DNA of 64,000 bases from CAWGCA01 sp963820955 (lineage in GTDB: Bacteria; Pseudomonadota; Gammaproteobacteria; Chromatiales; Chromatiaceae), in contig CAWGCA010000024.1 in NCBI GenBank assembly GCA_963820955.1, positions 62,001 to 126,000 of the forward strand. Direction: 5' to 3'. Within the stretch, counting starts at the first letter, position 1. The number at the start of each line of letters is the position of its first letter. Positions 29,201-37,409 of this stretch are shown here, one piece after another. The notes below the pieces were generated by a model. That model saw nothing but the letters and a program-made list of their open reading frames with translations, made no database searches and was not told the origin of the DNA. The position numbers and the translations under genes were made by a program.

Positions 29201-30849
29201 AGCCGATCAATACCGTATTCACCCCAGGAATCGGTGAACAGCGCCGGTCTGCCGCGCAGTTCGCCACCCGAGAGCCGGTGCAGGAAGGCCGCCATGTCCG
29301 GCATAAATCCCTCGCCGGCTCCTCCAGACAGCCGGTGTACTGCGAGGGTTAAGGCATCGTCTGGCCGCAGATCGGGTGACGCCGATGCATTGTACAGTCC
29401 GAGGTCTACGATGCCCGGATAACTGCGGCGCAATCGGTCGAGTAACACCTGCCGCTTGGGGTAGACACTGGATGTCTGGGCAAAGTTGATACCCAAATAG
29501 ACCTGGGGTCGCTTGATCCTTTCCAGGCCCAGGCACAGGGTAACGAGGTCGGCGCCGCGTAAAGGAAAACCACCCAGGCCGTAAGCAACTGATAGGAACC
29601 TGGGCCGCTGTTTTTCCTTTACCGCTGAATAGCCGGGGTAAGTGTCTGCGCCGAATCGGTCGTTTTCCAAGGCGTGATCAACGGCGGCGCGCACCTCCCG
29701 CAACAATGGTGGATCAGTGGCCAGGGGGGCATCCAGGCGCTCCAGCACGCAAACTCTGGCACCGTTTCCGAGAAGCCGCGCTATCTCCGCTCCGGGGAAG
29801 GGACGCAGGCAGCGGATGCCCAACACGCCGACTTTCATCCGGTGTTTACTGCGCAGGTGATCCGCCAAGGCCTCCAAGGTCTCGATCGCGGCTCCCTGTG
29901 CCACCAGGATCAGTTTGGCAGCTTCCACTCGGTAAGCAGAGAGCCGTCGATGTAGTCGGCCGGTCTGTTCCGCGAACTGCTCAAAGGCGTCATCGACGCA
30001 TTGGGCCAGGTCGTCGTCAAAAAAAGCGCGCCCGGCAGCCTTGGCAGATCCCCAAACCTCGGGCGCTTGCAGGCCACTTAACATGACCGGTCGATCAGGA
30101 TTATGCCAACGGGGTACCCGTCTACGCTGTTCGCCCAAGAGGAGTTTCTGCGCCGGCGTGGGGGCCGGTATCTGGTCGCCGGGCCATCCGAGAAAGTCAT
30201 CTATCAGGCCAGAAGGTGGCAGGCGGACCTCCTGCACCGAAAGGGCTGTCTGTTCTCCGTCCATGGCAACCAGTCCGGGAATCAGGGCCTGCTCGGCAAC
30301 ACGTCTGGCGATCAGAGTGAAGTCCACCGCTTCCTGAACGTTGGCTGCGGTAAACAGGAAAGGACCTGAATCGCCAGCCAGGTGAATGGCCTGGTGGCCA
30401 CTCCCCAAGGTGGGAGCATGACCGGCAAGGGCACGCATGCTGAGGTGAATGACCAGGGGAAGGCGGCGGCCGGCGGCTGCTGTCAACAGGGTTCCGGCAT
30501 CGCTCAAGTCGGGGCCCGACAAAAAGCTGGTAGCCCGAACTCCGGCCATCGCCAGGCCCATAGCAGCAGCCAGCGCACCTCGGGGACCTTCCGTCGTCTG
30601 CGTGCCGAGCGGGCTGCCCGCCAGGTTGGTACCGTGGCGCCATTGCTCTGCGCACCACGCTAGGTCCGCGGCTTGCGCAGGAAAAGATGCCCCCAGTCCT
30701 GCCACCTCGCTGATCCCCGCTTCCGTCACTACCACTGCCGTATTGCCATCCAGGACAGTCGGGTTTCCAGCATAGGGACCTTCCGTGCGGGACGCAGTAC
30801 CAAGCATGCGTTTCAACAACCGCAAAGCGGTATTAGCGAAGCCGGGCAT
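26251..30849 (-). CDS. NifJ/PFOR-like multidomain protein with altered thiamine site (1532 aa)
   Basis: The start at ATG 30849 is preferred because upstream codons overlap rnfB in another frame; this gives a 17-nt overlap with rnfB. The order follows pyruvate:ferredoxin oxidoreductase. A POR_N-like domain (about residues 35-220) has TEGPRGAL at the catalytic Glu position. Domain II follows, then a gamma-like domain (about 500-660). Two [4Fe-4S] motifs are CTGCGACWSACP (about 783) and CKGCGICIQCC (about 917). The last part resembles the thiamine diphosphate domain, but the GDG motif reads VGDSSLLGGRGLG. The C-terminus is a coiled coil rich in Arg and Glu. Standard NifJ has about 1,170-1,200 residues, so about 330 are extra. 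It may be a diverged oxidoreductase or an electron-transfer scaffold between KorAB and Rnf; activity as a PFOR is uncertain. Confidence 0.7.
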   Translation of the reverse strand: MPGFANTALRLLKRMLGTASRTEGPYAGNPTVLDGNTAVVVTEAGISEVAGLGASFPAQAADLAWCAEQWRHGTNLAGSPLGTQTTEGPRGALAAAMGLAMAGVRATSFLSGPDLSDAGTLLTAAAGRRLPLVIHLSMRALAGHAPTLGSGHQAIHLAGDSGPFLFTAANVQEAVDFTLIARRVAEQALIPGLVAMDGEQTALSVQEVRLPPSGLIDDFLGWPGDQIPAPTPAQKLLLGEQRRRVPRWHNPDRPVMLSGLQAPEVWGSAKAAGRAFFDDDLAQCVDDAFEQFAEQTGRLHRRLSAYRVEAAKLILVAQGAAIETLEALADHLRSKHRMKVGVLGIRCLRPFPGAEIARLLGNGARVCVLERLDAPLATDPPLLREVRAAVDHALENDRFGADTYPGYSAVKEKQRPRFLSVAYGLGGFPLRGADLVTLCLGLERIKRPQVYLGINFAQTSSVYPKRQVLLDRLRRSYPGIVDLGLYNASASPDLRPDDALTLAVHRLSGGAGEGFMPDMAAFLHRLSGGELRGRPALFTDSWGEYGIDRLTFATAGLRDPGDETPVDLALLATDSGLQGLCPHRGLGRGAALLVQSALPHERLWIRLPGATRTALKEADVRLYRIPPPKDPASASDEYLLGAAFAVLMETGLLEITRRRLLGAREELLRQTVTEAAQHLAEFEAGVKQVQAIDISRLPLEPARVTRAADDEAPALVRQLGNIDDAYDSLPRFWDQVGVLYSQGNTAELAPDPYLAIGAVPPLSASFRDLSPLRKELPVFEPGLCTGCGACWSACPDAAINALVISPSRLLDAGIRKTGADALRPIASKLATGIAELCRSPDTAASTVEDLITRAYDKIKGKSPFPEDRKSAIESSLEQLLTDLGCLPVAVTAPMFVDPENRDRGSGELLMLAVDTEGCKGCGICIQCCEPGALQIARQSSHSLSQARRIQKAWHQLPDTELATIQRLGQQPEVGMAAAAALAPGAGLAVVGGDGAEPGSGAKLALRLTLAVVEARQAPRFEDFLRQVNTTREKITGLIRNILADALPADDLDALARGLQNIDSRQADMTTLIGEAEEQAIDNAIDAARLRRLVDLARDLGDLAWRLSTGRQGMGRARLSLVLSPDSMVGWASSFPHNPFSGPVTLDSTGDGAQLAAGLLEGQLRQATEGFVLMRKARVELERAADATRAWSNLEALTWRDLDDDERALCPSLLLVGDSSLLGGRGLGQVAWILGNDLPIKILLLADLDLGLSRQADLEAPLSKVDDVTIDLGLLAFAQRRACIAQTSIGSTPHFSGSIQSAFDFPGPALLHVHAPSPARHGFAPDQTLRRAQAAVAARVFPLFRYHPQAEGVFGSRISLDDNPAPRDPWVMTPEGTPVSPALWALDERRFSDYFLPLKEGTAEPVTLTEYLKLSNKERSQRTPFVDLVDAGGEAQRLQVDERLVAVSAERYQVWRMLQELAGLVTPFTARVQREAEARVAAEREAELNTQAADYEMQIRDLRNAFQEETRQEMRERLMQLAGYQNAPMRKSE

Positions 30850-31696
30850 AACGGGCCTCACTCTGATATCTGGTTGTTTCCTGGTCAGCGAACTGGGTGC
30901 CTTCCAACCATTGGATAGCGCCGGTGGGACAGCGATAGGTCGCCTCTGGCCGGGCCGGCCCACCCGCGGAATAGTCCACGACCGGCAGGTTGTCTTCCAT
31001 TCGGATAAGGCCCGGCGCCGCATCCGCCACACAGCGCTCACAGGCATCACACGCCGTAATGCACAGAGCGACGGCCAGGTCTCCGGCAAGGGGTGCTTTA
31101 CACTGGACAAACAAATGCTGTGTCAAAGGCACCAGTTCGAATAGGTCGCGGGGGCAGACGTCTACGCAGTCGCCACAAGCGGTGCACTTGGCCGGGTCAA
31201 CTACCGGAAGGCCATTGAAGTTCGTTGTTATCGCGTCGAAAGTGCAGACTTTCTGGCAGTCGCCCAAACCAAAGCAGCCCCAGGGACAGCCTTTGCCGCC
31301 GCCCGATACCACTGATGCTGCCAAACAGCTGTCGAACCCCTGATACTCGGCAATCTGATAGGCCTGTCCTTTGCCGCCGGCGCAATGAAGCCTGGCCACG
31401 CGCTTTTCCTGCTGCCCCGGGTCAACATCCAGCAGTTCAGCCACCGAATCGACGACTTCCTGGCTGGCGACGGTGCACTTGCTGGGCGGTTCGATGCCTT
31501 GCACCAGTTGTTCTGCGAAGGCATGGCAACCTGGCTGGCCACAGGCCCCACAATTGGAACCAGGCAGCAGGTCTTCGGTTTCCTCTATTCGAGGGTCTTC
31601 CTGCACCTTCAGAAACCGGTAGGCTACCGCCAGGATGACTGCAAAGAAAAGGCCGATCCCGGTCATGATGGCCGGTGCGATGACAAAGCTGCTCAT
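30833..31696 (-). CDS. rnfB: Rnf complex subunit RnfB, long form
   Basis: A 287-residue ferredoxin-like subunit. It has one N-terminal membrane helix (APAIMTGIGLFFAVILAVAY), then the NCGACGQPGCHAFAEQL iron-sulfur domain, then further Cys motifs CPWGCFGLGDCQKVC, CTACGDCVDVCP and CDACERC. E. coli RsxB has about 190 residues; this form has more clusters and resembles the long RnfB of anaerobes. It takes electrons from ferredoxin into the complex. Its ATG overlaps the stop of the 849-aa gene (ATGA), and its end overlaps the NifJ-like gene. Confidence 0.92.
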   Translation of the reverse strand: MSSFVIAPAIMTGIGLFFAVILAVAYRFLKVQEDPRIEETEDLLPGSNCGACGQPGCHAFAEQLVQGIEPPSKCTVASQEVVDSVAELLDVDPGQQEKRVARLHCAGGKGQAYQIAEYQGFDSCLAASVVSGGGKGCPWGCFGLGDCQKVCTFDAITTNFNGLPVVDPAKCTACGDCVDVCPRDLFELVPLTQHLFVQCKAPLAGDLAVALCITACDACERCVADAAPGLIRMEDNLPVVDYSAGGPARPEATYRCPTGAIQWLEGTQFADQETTRYQSEARYARLR

Positions 31697-34242
31697 TGGT
31701 TGAACGGGGCAGCCCGGTCGATCAGTTCATCCAGACCGGGTTCGTCGGGGTCCAGGGGCTTGCCCGGGTGGATGCACTTGGCGGGACAGAGCTCGGCGGC
31801 CTGCACCAACTGTGCATAGGTGGCAACACTCAGGTCTCCCAGCAGCGCCTGCTTTTCTTCGTTATAGATAAACAGCAGCGGATTTATCGGGAGGCAGTCA
31901 TTACAGCTGGTGCACAAGGGGGTATCTATCCAGGGTTCGTCGAATGAAAATTCTTCCTCTTCAGCCGCTGCCTCGGAAATCGCCGCTTCTTCAGGCACCG
32001 GTTCGACAGAAATCTCAGCTTTTTCCATCGCAGAGGGCGTTGATTGGGAGAAAATTCCAGGCGTTCCCCCTCCCGAGTCCAGCCCCAACAAGACATCGGT
32101 GAGCCGCTGCATGGCCTCGCCTGCGGCCTCGCTGCGCACGCGCTTTATTTCCTCGGCATGTTCCGACTGCAGGTGTTCACGTTCCTCGGCGGCGAGCCTG
32201 CGTTCCTCCGCCCGGGTTTTTTCCACCGCGATATCGACGTAACGGTTACGCACGCCGGCCATCTCCTGCAAAAGATGCCAGTAGTTGAGGCGGTCACGGC
32301 AGGCCATGGCAAGTTCTCTCGAAATCACCAGTCGGTGCAGAATGGCGTTACCGTCTATTGCCCATACAAACGGCACCCGTTGATAAGCTGCCTCCGGTTT
32401 CATCGCCAGATAGTCCTGCACTGAAATCAGGCCATCAGAGTCGCATCCAGCAGGAATCAGGCGGAAGTGATCGCGCAGACGCTCGATCAAAAGGGCATAG
32501 TCGGCAAAGGTAAACGCCAGCTCGGTGCCAACCCTGTTGCCGTTGTCGTCCAGGTATCGGAATGGATGCACCGGCCAATCTATATCCGACTGGGGATTAC
32601 CGTGAAAATCCATGCGTGCGGCGGCAGAATCACCTGCTTCCGGATTGATTCGGAAAAAGGGGTGAGCGCGACTTTCGATGGCGGCGCCGGCCACCAGCCA
32701 GGCGTTGAGCGGAAGCAGTTTTCCTGGAGGGCGCTGGCCGGTGTTAATGATATGCAGGCTGGTTCGTGTGGCATCCAGGGCAGATAGAAAGCATTGCAGC
32801 ATATGTTGGTGGCGGGCGGCGGAAGACTGGTCGACAGCGGCCTGGCGGTGGCTTATGCCCAGATAACCCAGCTCGGTCCGGAAACTCTGGAAAGGATCCC
32901 CGCCGAGCCCGGCTCCCGGATTGTCGTGGGCCAAGACCCTGATCAGGATCTGCACGGGCCTTCCTGAACTTAGCAGACGCGAGAAGGTACGAAGGCCATC
33001 TCCTGCCACCTGATCAGCCGACCCCAATGCAATGACCGAGGGCACCAGCCTCAGCTCCTCCTGAGAGAAGGCCTCCCAATTGAAATTAGAAAACCAGGGG
33101 TTGTGGATTGCAGCATCATAGATGCCTTCAATCTCCAGCTGTGCGATGCGTACGGCGCCGAAAATCGGGGTGAGTCTTTCCGCTTCGCGATCGAAAATAT
33201 CCATGGTCCTGGCGCAGGGGTCGCTGTCCGTTATCTCCTGGCAGAAATCGACATCCTGAACCCAGGGATCGGTCAGGGTGCCGATATGCAGGAAGCGAAC
33301 CAGTATGGGATCGGGTTCCCAGGTTTCCAGAATCTCTAATGCCTGCTCTATACGGCCGCGTCGCTCGGCAGACATTATCTGGGTGCCCCGCGAATGATCC
33401 ATCACCGCTGACAGGCTGGCCGGATCAAAACGTTCGCTGCCGAGGCCGACGCTGTTGCGGGCCATTTTAGGTTCGATGGATTCGTCTGATTTCGACCACT
33501 CGACCTCCAGCAGTTCCCTCAGGCCGCGGATACACCGATTGATCCGTTCCTGAAAACCGCGCCGTCGAAGTGAAATCTGGCTTCGCACCGCATGGATCAG
33601 GAGATGAAGGGCGGGATACCGGCCATAGCTGAGAAGCTGTGCGCCTTCCGGAATCGCTTTCAAAAGCAGGTCAACGTCATTTTCCAATCGGGCCTGATCC
33701 TGATCGGCCAGGTCAAGGTGGTTTTGCAGGGCACGGCAGGATTCCGCCAATGTCGCTTCGGCGTCTACCGGTCCTTCCCGCTGCTGTGATAACTCCCGGA
33801 TGTGCTGTTCCAGCCAGTGCAGATGATCCTTAAGGACGCGAGCCTCGGTCTCGCCGGCGAATGAGGCCACCGCTTCCTCAAACCATTGCGCCAGTGGACA
33901 GGCAAGCTCCTCGACTGTCTGATACTCCTCTGTGGTGTTGGGGGGGAAGAGGAACAGGGGATATTCGTAGCGCAGCCTGGAAGCATCCCGGAAGGCATCA
34001 AGTAGAGCGGGAAGATAGTCATCGCCTACAGATTCCAGCTGATCCCTGGCAGCAGGGTCACCAAGATGAAAATGCCGCAGAACGAACATCAGTTCGCGGG
34101 TAGCCTTCGCGTCCTTGACCGCTGTCGGAAGCGATGGGATGTGCTCCGGCTTACTGCTTGGCAGCTGGGTTGAAGGTTTCTCGCTGGCCGGTTGTGATGT
34201 TGTCATTTCAGAGAAACTCTCGTTGTCTGGTGAATCTTCCAA
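31693..34242 (-). CDS. 849-aa protein related to the NifJ-like C-terminus, with terminal ferredoxin motif
   Basis: No family name is certain. The N-terminal 240 residues are helical and acidic. The middle (about 240-600) resembles the thiamine-type domain of the neighbouring 1532-aa protein. Compare FSQEELRLVPSVIALGSADQ here with WRDLDDDERALCPSLLLVGD there; both then have a G-x-GL loop and a P-(V/I)-(Q/K)-IL strand. The shared C-terminal helical region has FADYALLIERL here and FSDYFLPL there, then WHLLQEMAG here and WRMLQELAG there, then a coiled coil. A [4Fe-4S]-type end (CTSCNDCLPINP ... LCPAKCIHPG) follows. It lies between korB and rnfB in one operon, so a role in passing electrons from KorAB to Rnf is inferred. 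Confidence 0.65.
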   Translation of the reverse strand: MEDSPDNESFSEMTTSQPASEKPSTQLPSSKPEHIPSLPTAVKDAKATRELMFVLRHFHLGDPAARDQLESVGDDYLPALLDAFRDASRLRYEYPLFLFPPNTTEEYQTVEELACPLAQWFEEAVASFAGETEARVLKDHLHWLEQHIRELSQQREGPVDAEATLAESCRALQNHLDLADQDQARLENDVDLLLKAIPEGAQLLSYGRYPALHLLIHAVRSQISLRRRGFQERINRCIRGLRELLEVEWSKSDESIEPKMARNSVGLGSERFDPASLSAVMDHSRGTQIMSAERRGRIEQALEILETWEPDPILVRFLHIGTLTDPWVQDVDFCQEITDSDPCARTMDIFDREAERLTPIFGAVRIAQLEIEGIYDAAIHNPWFSNFNWEAFSQEELRLVPSVIALGSADQVAGDGLRTFSRLLSSGRPVQILIRVLAHDNPGAGLGGDPFQSFRTELGYLGISHRQAAVDQSSAARHQHMLQCFLSALDATRTSLHIINTGQRPPGKLLPLNAWLVAGAAIESRAHPFFRINPEAGDSAAARMDFHGNPQSDIDWPVHPFRYLDDNGNRVGTELAFTFADYALLIERLRDHFRLIPAGCDSDGLISVQDYLAMKPEAAYQRVPFVWAIDGNAILHRLVISRELAMACRDRLNYWHLLQEMAGVRNRYVDIAVEKTRAEERRLAAEEREHLQSEHAEEIKRVRSEAAGEAMQRLTDVLLGLDSGGGTPGIFSQSTPSAMEKAEISVEPVPEEAAISEAAAEEEEFSFDEPWIDTPLCTSCNDCLPINPLLFIYNEEKQALLGDLSVATYAQLVQAAELCPAKCIHPGKPLDPDEPGLDELIDRAAPFNQ

Positions 34243-34274
34243 GCTTTTCCCGACAAATTATCAAACACAGAGGA

Positions 34275-35228
34275 TCAGATCGTAATGCGGTCCAGCACCT
34301 TGTTAAAACCGGCCAGTCGCTCATCGGGTGTCATCTCGACACCCTGGCTCGACAGGTCCTCATAGCAGGCGGCATCCGGGTTGTGATACAGCAGTCCGAC
34401 CGGGAGTCGAGATTCGTCGGCGGCGATCTGGAAGGCCCGATTGAGATCGGACGGATCGTGCTCCACCCGGTTGGGAAACTGGCGGCCTGCACTCTTGTCA
34501 ATCGATATCCCCTGCGGATGCTCCAGTAAGACAAACCGGTCGGGGTTGTCCTGCATTTCTTTAGATACGCTCTCCGCATAGACCGGACAGCGCTGAATGA
34601 TGCGAACGAATCCGGTGCCTTTGTGTCTGTACGCGGCCTTGAGCGTCTCGTAGAGCAGCGGGGGGTTCCAATCCACCACTTGAGCCACAAAAGAGGCGTT
34701 AGTGACCCCCAGGGTTACCGTCAATGGATTGTGGGCGGGGAGTATTGCGCCCTGTGGATGAGTATTGGTCTTGAAGCCCTCGGGGCTGGTAGGGGAGGTC
34801 TGGGCCTTGGTCAATCCGTAGATGGCGTTGTCGAATACCATCAAAGTCATATTCATGTTGTAGCGGATGGCATGAATCCAGTGGGCGGTGCCGATGGAGA
34901 AACAGTCCCCGTCGCCGGTAGCCACCCAGACGTCCAACTCGGGACGCCTGGCCTTGATGCCACAGGCAACGGGCAGGGCGCGTCCATGCAGGCCGTGAAA
35001 GCCGAAAGTGCCCAGATAATGGGGCATGCGGCTGGAGCAGCCGATACCGGAGACACAGACAGACATTTCCGGGCGTTGCTGTTCATCCCGCAATAACCTC
35101 TGGGCGGCGCTGAGTACAGCGTGATCACCGCAGCCAGGGCACCAGCGTGCCTCGCCCCCCGCGTAGTCACCCATGGTGAAATAGCGCTCGAAGACTTCAA
35201 GTGACCAGTCTGCTTTTAGTCCGAACAT
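34275..35228 (-). CDS. korB: 2-oxoacid:ferredoxin oxidoreductase, beta (thiamine-binding) subunit
   Basis: A 317-residue TPP-binding subunit. The early cluster motif WCPGCGDHAV and the later VSGIGCSSR supply Cys for a [4Fe-4S] cluster. The thiamine motif is ATGDGDCFSIGTAHWIHAIR, followed by FDNAIYGLTKAQTSPTSP. This is the pattern of 2-oxoglutarate (KorB) or 2-oxoacid (OorB/PorB) beta subunits. It starts one nt inside the korA stop (TGATG). Together with KorA it oxidatively decarboxylates a 2-oxoacid to the acyl-CoA and reduces ferredoxin, or the reverse in carbon fixation. 2-Oxoglutarate is most likely by family, but the substrate is not proved. Confidence 0.9.
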   Translation of the reverse strand: MFGLKADWSLEVFERYFTMGDYAGGEARWCPGCGDHAVLSAAQRLLRDEQQRPEMSVCVSGIGCSSRMPHYLGTFGFHGLHGRALPVACGIKARRPELDVWVATGDGDCFSIGTAHWIHAIRYNMNMTLMVFDNAIYGLTKAQTSPTSPEGFKTNTHPQGAILPAHNPLTVTLGVTNASFVAQVVDWNPPLLYETLKAAYRHKGTGFVRIIQRCPVYAESVSKEMQDNPDRFVLLEHPQGISIDKSAGRQFPNRVEHDPSDLNRAFQIAADESRLPVGLLYHNPDAACYEDLSSQGVEMTPDERLAGFNKVLDRITI

Positions 35229-37129
35229 CAGGCCTCTCCTTTCAATGCTTCGAGCCGCTTGATCAGAACGTTATGAATTATGCCCGGCTGCAGCGGGTGG
35301 CCGAATACCACCGACCAGCAGTCGATGTCTATCAGCGTGTGCGCACGGAGCAGCATGGCAAGCTGGGCGTAGCGGCGGGTGTCTTCAGTGATGAATGGCG
35401 CGCCGGGTTCATCACTGTAGTTGATCTCCACTGTCATCACCTTGCGAAAACGCTGGAAGATCTTTTTCAAGCCGGGTTCCATGGGTAAGATAAAACGCAG
35501 GTGCACGGAAGAGACCTTGTGGCCGCCCGCGCGCGCGCGGTCCACCGCTTCCTCGATGGCGCCCAGGGTTGAACCCCAACCCACTACCAAGAGATCACCC
35601 TCGTCATCACCATGCACCAAGGGTGGCTTCAGGGTGCTGGCCAACGCCGCGAATTTGCGGCTGCGCATGTTGCAGCCGTGTTGGTTTGAGTCCGAATCGT
35701 AAGCCACCTTGCTGTGTTTGGTATGGGCCAGCCCGGTGAGAATGTATTGGCCACCGGGCATGCCGGGAATCGGCCGCGGGGACAAACCACTCTCAGGGTC
35801 CCAGTTGTAGGGCGGGATATTCTCATCCCACTCCGACTGGTCGACAGGAGGGGCCAGCCAGTCCAGGCTCGCCTCTGGACGTTGGTAGGGTTGTACCCCG
35901 GTAGCCAGATTGGCGTCCGTCAACAATATCACCGGGGTGCGGAAGGTCTCGGCAATGCGTCGCGCCATGATCACGAAATGTAGGCACTCCTCGATGGTGG
36001 CGGCGGCAATTACTACCTTCGGGGCATCTCCCGGCTCGCCAAACAGTGTGGCCAGCAGATCTCCCTGCTCCACTTTGGTCGGCAGACCGGTGGAGGGCCC
36101 GCCGCGCTGCACCAAACACACCACCAGGGGCACTTCCGCCATTACCGCCAGGGCCAGCATCTCGGTCTTGAGCGCCAATCCGGGACCGGAGGTAATGGTG
36201 CAGGCGGTCTTGCCGGCAAAAGATGATCCAATAGCGAAGCCGGCGGCGGCGATTTCGTCCTCGGCCTGATGCACAAACCCCCCGACTTCGTGATAGACAT
36301 CGGCCAGGTAGTGCGAGGCCGATGTAGCGGGGGTGATTGGGTACATGGAGACCAGTTCCATACCCGAGGCCATGACACCCAGACCCAACGCCGTGTTGCC
36401 ATTGGTGACAATGAAGCGTTTGCCTTCTGTTTCCTCCGCTGGTTGAGGTGGAACCTCGTAACCAAGCGCCAGTTTCTCTTGCGCAAACTGGTAGCCGGCG
36501 TCGAACAATCGATGGTTAATCTCAATGACTTTGTCACCCTTGCGGCTGAAGGTGACGGCGATTTCGCTCTTGGCAAGTTCCACATCGCGAGAATAAATAC
36601 GGCACAGCATACCCAGCACGAACATGTTCTTACCGCGACGAGGATTCTGCGTGATCTCCAGGCAGGCCTTTTCAATGGGCAATTCATGGACGATCAGGCC
36701 ATTTTTCCTGAACTCCGCTACCGCCTTCGCGTACTGCTCCCTGATCTCGGGGACGGCATCGTCACGCCACTTGTTTTCCAACAGGACCTGAGTGCCCTTT
36801 TTATAGGCGCCGTTGACGATGCGTGAGTAAAGCACCTGCTCGTTGAAGGCCACGACGATATCCGCCTCGTCCCCCATGTTGGTAACATAGCGGGAGGCGA
36901 GACGGATACGGATACCACTGGCGCCGGCAGGGGAGCGGGCGGGAGGTTGGATTTCTGCCGGAATGATCTCTACCGTCCAGACGCCATTGCCCATTCTGGC
37001 ACATACCGTACCGAAGGTCTGGCCTGCTTTCTGAGCACCTTCGCCGGAGTCGCTGACAATCTCCACGATATGCTCTCGTATTGTCTTTGGCCGCAAAGCA
37101 GTGCCTGCGGCAGCTGTTGTATCCACCAC
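35228..37129 (-). CDS. korA: 2-oxoacid:ferredoxin oxidoreductase, fused gamma-alpha subunit
   Basis: A protein of about 633 residues combines the gamma domain (SDSGEGAQKAGQTFGTVCARM at about residues 25-45) with the alpha domain (GNTALGLGVMASGMELVSMYPITPATSASHYLA from about 270, then ITSGPGLALKTEMLALAVMAEVPLV). The YPITP loop and the following Glu region are the pyrimidine-binding half of the thiamine site. The start is taken as GTG 37129, preceded by GAGG. A longer frame from ATG 37204 would translate part of a palindromic repeat and looks artificial. This is the first gene of the long operon reaching to 21796. A family 1 repeat fills its leader. Confidence 0.88.
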   Translation of the reverse strand: MVDTTAAAGTALRPKTIREHIVEIVSDSGEGAQKAGQTFGTVCARMGNGVWTVEIIPAEIQPPARSPAGASGIRIRLASRYVTNMGDEADIVVAFNEQVLYSRIVNGAYKKGTQVLLENKWRDDAVPEIREQYAKAVAEFRKNGLIVHELPIEKACLEITQNPRRGKNMFVLGMLCRIYSRDVELAKSEIAVTFSRKGDKVIEINHRLFDAGYQFAQEKLALGYEVPPQPAEETEGKRFIVTNGNTALGLGVMASGMELVSMYPITPATSASHYLADVYHEVGGFVHQAEDEIAAAGFAIGSSFAGKTACTITSGPGLALKTEMLALAVMAEVPLVVCLVQRGGPSTGLPTKVEQGDLLATLFGEPGDAPKVVIAAATIEECLHFVIMARRIAETFRTPVILLTDANLATGVQPYQRPEASLDWLAPPVDQSEWDENIPPYNWDPESGLSPRPIPGMPGGQYILTGLAHTKHSKVAYDSDSNQHGCNMRSRKFAALASTLKPPLVHGDDEGDLLVVGWGSTLGAIEEAVDRARAGGHKVSSVHLRFILPMEPGLKKIFQRFRKVMTVEINYSDEPGAPFITEDTRRYAQLAMLLRAHTLIDIDCWSVVFGHPLQPGIIHNVLIKRLEALKGEA

Positions 37130-37151
37130 GTCAATGGCCCTCGTTAACTTA

Positions 37152-37240
37152 AGGGCACCTCGAAAAATTCGATGTGCACCCTTTGGTGCAGGGATCCACC
37201 GCATCGAAACATTCCGTAAAAGGGAATTCCCGAAGTACCC
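37152..37240 (+). repeat. Family 1 palindromic repeat in the korA leader
   Basis: The ends AGGGCACCTCGAAAAATT and CGAAGTACCC match the full copy at 5147-5215. The middle is longer and carries its own hairpin, GTGCACCCTTTGGTGCAGG. It lies 22 nt upstream of the assumed korA start and inside its transcript leader. It could influence expression as an RNA hairpin. The remaining gap to 37409 has no clear promoter that I can name. Confidence 0.8.
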
Positions 37241-37409
37241 ATAAGCGAAACTGTTCCCACCAACCCTGTTTAATTCTGTTTTTCAGGGCTTGGTTATGAA
37301 TAAGACTTAAATCGGCGACGTTTTACATAGACACATTAAACGGAGCGGGAATGACAAGTCAATCAGTGCCGGGGGCACCGTATCTTACAGAGGAATGGGT
37401 CTTGACCGG

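Noticed and set aside
30849..31110. A 1619-residue version of the NifJ-like protein.
   Set aside because: The extra N-terminus is Arg/Pro-rich and overlaps rnfB in another frame. Homology begins after the ATG at 30849.
37129..37204. A longer KorA starting at ATG 37204.
   Set aside because: The extra 25 residues would come largely from a palindromic repeat and do not resemble KorA. A GTG with a GAGG site lies at 37129.
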